Below are positions 61,630 through 64,000 of a DNA stretch of 64,000 nt, piece after piece. A model generated the notes under the pieces. It saw only the letters and a list, made by a program, of their open reading frames with translations, did not search any database and was not told where the DNA came from. The first letter of the stretch is position 1; every line of letters starts with the position of its first letter. The position numbers were made by a program, and so were the translations under genes. Source of the DNA: Chryseobacterium salipaludis (GTDB taxonomy: Bacteria; Bacteroidota; Bacteroidia; Flavobacteriales; Weeksellaceae); the NCBI RefSeq assembly GCF_022968825.1, contig NZ_JALHKS010000002.1:1-64000 (forward strand), read 5' to 3'.

Positions 61630-61660
61630 CTTTTAAAGCGGTTTTCCACCGCTTCAAAAG
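61630..61660 (-). terminator. Second hairpin downstream of the DUF5689 gene
   Basis: CTTTT-AAAGCGG (61630-61641 region) pairs with CCGCTT-AAAAG (61649-61660 region) with one mismatch. It lies 15 nt beyond the stop at 61675. Confidence 0.6.
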
Positions 61661-61674
61661 CACGTATTGATCTT

Positions 61675-63024
61675 TTAATTAATATTAATATCATCCAGCT
61701 GCATCACTGTGGATACACCGCTGTTGTTAACTGAATTGGAATTATATTCAAAAATGATATACCCTTCGCCCTGCGCAGTGAAAGTACCGGTTCCACTTGG
61801 ACGGAAACTATCTTCATAATTGGCAGCACCGGCAGGACCATTTTTACCTTTAGAGATGTCAAACTGGTCAGTGATATCAACTAAAGTAGCCGCTCCAGGA
61901 TTGGCTGGGTTATAGTTGGTTGAATAATATACGCTAAGGGTCTCACCATTGTAATATCCTGCGTTGGTTTTAAACGACAGTTTAGACTGCTGATCGAAAT
62001 TAACCGGAACTGCAAAGTGGGTTTTCACCAACCCCTGGTTCAGACCGGAAATCTGGATATATTTATTGGAGCTGTACTCTCTTACTTCCCAAAGGCGGCT
62101 TCCTGTAACTGAAGTGTTATAATATTTGGTACCAAAATCCTTTGTTCCGCTTGTGTACGATTCAAAAGTTTCCACCGTGATGGCAAGACGCTTGTCATTA
62201 AGTTGTACATCGTTCAGACCGCGGATCAGCATTTGATATTCGCTGTTGTAACGGCTAACCACAAAGGTAACGGTCCCGCTTCCGGTTGGCAACAGGGCTG
62301 AACCATATTTCGCAAAACCGGAGCTTCTTATGGGAGCAGTACCACCGGTCAGGTCCTGCAGGGCACGGTTGGTGTCTTTTCCTTCACCGTTTACGTAATC
62401 GATGTACTGTTTATTCAGTTGAGATTCTTCAAACTGCACACCTGAAACAGAAACCAGTGTATTGATATATTTCTCATTTTTAGCGTCGGAGAGTTTGCTC
62501 AACTGTACCGGTTTAATGGTAGCGATATCCGCATTATTTCCATCACATACGGCAGAAATATACCGGGAGAGCAATACACTTGGAATTCGGCCAATATTGT
62601 AAGTTGGGTCCACAGAACCCAGTTTCACAGTTCCGCGGTCCAGTCCCAGGCGCAGGCCTTTTGCGTTAATTCTCACGTGCATCCCTACCGGAAAATCAGC
62701 ATAGTTGCTGCTGCGGTCTACTTCCATTTGCAGGCCGGCCGTTGGGTTTTCCGGCTTATCCTGGAACACGATTGATTTATAAAAGTTACCATTCTCATCA
62801 GATGAGATAATATAGCCGTCAAAAATCAGGTCATCCTCAATCAGAAGATATCCTGAGGACGGCGCCATGGCCTTTACCTCGGCCAGTGTTTTGGTAGGCG
62901 CATCAAATTTATTGTTGCAGTTAATCGGTGGCGTTTCCCACTCGTCCTTATCCACACAGGCAGTTACTGCCAGCGCTGAACACGCAACGATAAAAGCGGT
63001 TTTAAAATATTGTTTAAGATTCAT
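61675..63024 (-). CDS. DUF5689 lipoprotein with choice-of-anchor-like C-terminal domain
   Basis: 449 residues. MNLKQYFKTAFIVACSALAVTAC is a lipoprotein signal with Cys23 in the lipobox. Residues about 45-270 (YLLIEDDLIFDGYIISSDEN, GRIPSVLLSRYIS) fit the DUF5689 OB-fold region found in Bacteroidota surface lipoproteins; the C-terminus resembles a beta-sandwich domain. It follows the TonB-dependent receptor by 28 nt and is likely its surface-exposed partner. Confidence 0.85.
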   Translation of the reverse strand: MNLKQYFKTAFIVACSALAVTACVDKDEWETPPINCNNKFDAPTKTLAEVKAMAPSSGYLLIEDDLIFDGYIISSDENGNFYKSIVFQDKPENPTAGLQMEVDRSSNYADFPVGMHVRINAKGLRLGLDRGTVKLGSVDPTYNIGRIPSVLLSRYISAVCDGNNADIATIKPVQLSKLSDAKNEKYINTLVSVSGVQFEESQLNKQYIDYVNGEGKDTNRALQDLTGGTAPIRSSGFAKYGSALLPTGSGTVTFVVSRYNSEYQMLIRGLNDVQLNDKRLAITVETFESYTSGTKDFGTKYYNTSVTGSRLWEVREYSSNKYIQISGLNQGLVKTHFAVPVNFDQQSKLSFKTNAGYYNGETLSVYYSTNYNPANPGAATLVDITDQFDISKGKNGPAGAANYEDSFRPSGTGTFTAQGEGYIIFEYNSNSVNNSGVSTVMQLDDININ

Positions 63025-63052
63025 TGTTGTGTATTTTATAATTCTTGGTTAA

Positions 63053-64000
63053 TTAAAAACGTACCTGCAGGTTTACGAAATAGGATGTTCCCTGTGTGTA
63101 CCAGTATTTAGGGCCGAACAGCGGCATCTCGCGGTTATTTTCTTCCACAAAACGCGGATATGCTACGTTTCGGGTTTGCTCAAATCCACCGGTGATGTAG
63201 CGCTTGTTGTTCAGGATGTTGTTAACAGAAGCAGTTAGCAGCACGTAATAACTACCCAGTCTCCATGATTTCCCCGCGTTTGCATTAAAGAAGAAAGCGG
63301 CCGGCAATTGTGTTGGCTGCAATACGCGCCGAAGATCAGATTCCGTGAGTCCGGCGTACGGAGCTCCAGTGACCGGGTTCTGCACAAAACGCTCGGTGCG
63401 GGTAAGTGCGGAAGGATCCAGGAAGTTATCATCCAGATAATTCCAGTTTCCGCCGATCCACCAATATTTCGGTGAGTTGTAGCGCAATCCGATGGAATAT
63501 CCCTGCTGCGGCGTTCCGCCCATGCGGTAATTCTTCAGATAGGCTTTACCCAGGTCCTGATAGGCTTTGCCGTTTTCAAAGACTCCTGCCGCATCGGAGG
63601 CAAAATATACATTCGGGTCATTCTGATAGGTGAACTGACCGTAGCTGGCAAGACCCTGTGCCGATAAGGTCGGCGACAGTTTTACGTCAACACCCAGTTC
63701 CGCGCCGAGGTTTCTTTTGTTCAGATTAGACATGACCTGTGTTACAAAAGCACTCTGTACGCTGGTAACTTCACCTTCCGCACTAGTGCTTTGCAGCTGG
63801 ATTCCGTCGGCAAAGAAACGCTGAACGTTGGTGTCATTTTCTGTATTGACGATATATCCGGTTAATCTGAGTTTCACAAACGGGCTGTTGTGAACAAAGC
63901 TCAGGTCATTCGCATTCACCACTGCATTTCTCACGTTCGGCGCCACGGAGGCATTAACACGTGGGTTGATGAATAAATCTTCCAGGAAAGGTGCCTGTGA
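63053..64000 (-). CDS. C-terminal part of a TonB-dependent receptor (cut by window edge)
   Basis: The frame stays open to position 64000 (SQAPFLEDLFINPRVNASVA... at the right edge), so the N-terminus is outside the window; the apparent start near 63946 is an internal GTG. The visible 315 residues form a barrel ending YWYTQGTSYFVNLQVRF, with terminal Phe. It is paired with the DUF5689 lipoprotein. Ligand unknown. Confidence 0.9.
   Translation of the reverse strand, partial: SQAPFLEDLFINPRVNASVAPNVRNAVVNANDLSFVHNSPFVKLRLTGYIVNTENDTNVQRFFADGIQLQSTSAEGEVTSVQSAFVTQVMSNLNKRNLGAELGVDVKLSPTLSAQGLASYGQFTYQNDPNVYFASDAAGVFENGKAYQDLGKAYLKNYRMGGTPQQGYSIGLRYNSPKYWWIGGNWNYLDDNFLDPSALTRTERFVQNPVTGAPYAGLTESDLRRVLQPTQLPAAFFFNANAGKSWRLGSYYVLLTASVNNILNNKRYITGGFEQTRNVAYPRFVEENNREMPLFGPKYWYTQGTSYFVNLQVRF

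Overview
The window looks like a chromosomal segment of a flavobacterium of the Weeksellaceae (Chryseobacterium/Kaistella/Epilithonimonas-like). The signs are a Bacteroidota-type Hcp (TssD) and VgrG, a SusC/SusD pair, a type IX secretion C-terminal sorting domain, the XrtF exosortase with its partner, bacillithiol synthesis (BshC), ATP-type PEP carboxykinase, and many promoters of the Bacteroidota TAnnTTTG (-7) type. The genus is an inference; there is no rRNA gene in the window. I also found no tRNA gene and no CRISPR array.

Layout. (1) 1-6600, minus strand: type VI secretion accessory island. From right to left it holds hcp, a low-complexity spacer, full-length vgrG, a Tae4-like peptidoglycan amidase effector, its candidate immunity lipoprotein, a decayed IS transposase, a 5'-truncated second vgrG, and the start of a second effector that leaves the window. 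(2) 6600-7758: about 1.1 kb without a convincing gene, filled with degenerate repeats. (3) 7759-16811, minus strand: pckA, GHMP kinase, fabD, LysM/receptor protein, bshC, putative porin. (4) 16921-21356: an AT-rich SusC/SusD outer-membrane import pair. (5) 21656-26353: rimP-nusA-infB. (6) 26543-40962: ugd, carbonic anhydrase, pth, a lipoprotein, mfd, a broken outer-membrane gene, a GH3-family protein, a T9SS-sorted protein, an SMR transporter, an MFS transporter, dnaB and rnhA. (7) 41117-47089: a second accessory island. A very large peptidoglycan-degrading effector (GH19-like plus M15-like domains) is followed on the same strand by two intact lipoproteins, a frameshifted XAC2610-like lysozyme-inhibitor lipoprotein, an ankyrin lipoprotein and a coding remnant; these look like stacked immunity genes. 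(8) 47468-50780: nitroreductase, nadB, nadC, with a short Cys-Cys leader ORF and a terminator between nadB and nadC. (9) 51002-56912: Oar-like TonB-dependent receptor, small membrane protein, asd, cation diffusion facilitator. (10) 56909-61380: xrtF and its partner, divergent from an operon of a phosphotransferase (AmgK-like), a free-standing RapZ C-terminal domain, a nucleotidyltransferase (MurU-like) and a LOG protein, then a DUF6702 protein. (11) 61675-64000: DUF5689 lipoprotein and the C-terminal part of a TonB-dependent receptor cut by the window edge.

The two accessory islands are the most interesting part. In both, effector modules that attack peptidoglycan sit with secreted or lipoprotein antidotes, and duplicated, truncated and frameshifted copies suggest repeated module exchange. 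A second theme is regulatory: several genes have a TAnnTTTG box ending only 4-5 nt before the ATG, which predicts leaderless transcripts, and nadC is preceded by a peptide-attenuator-like leader.
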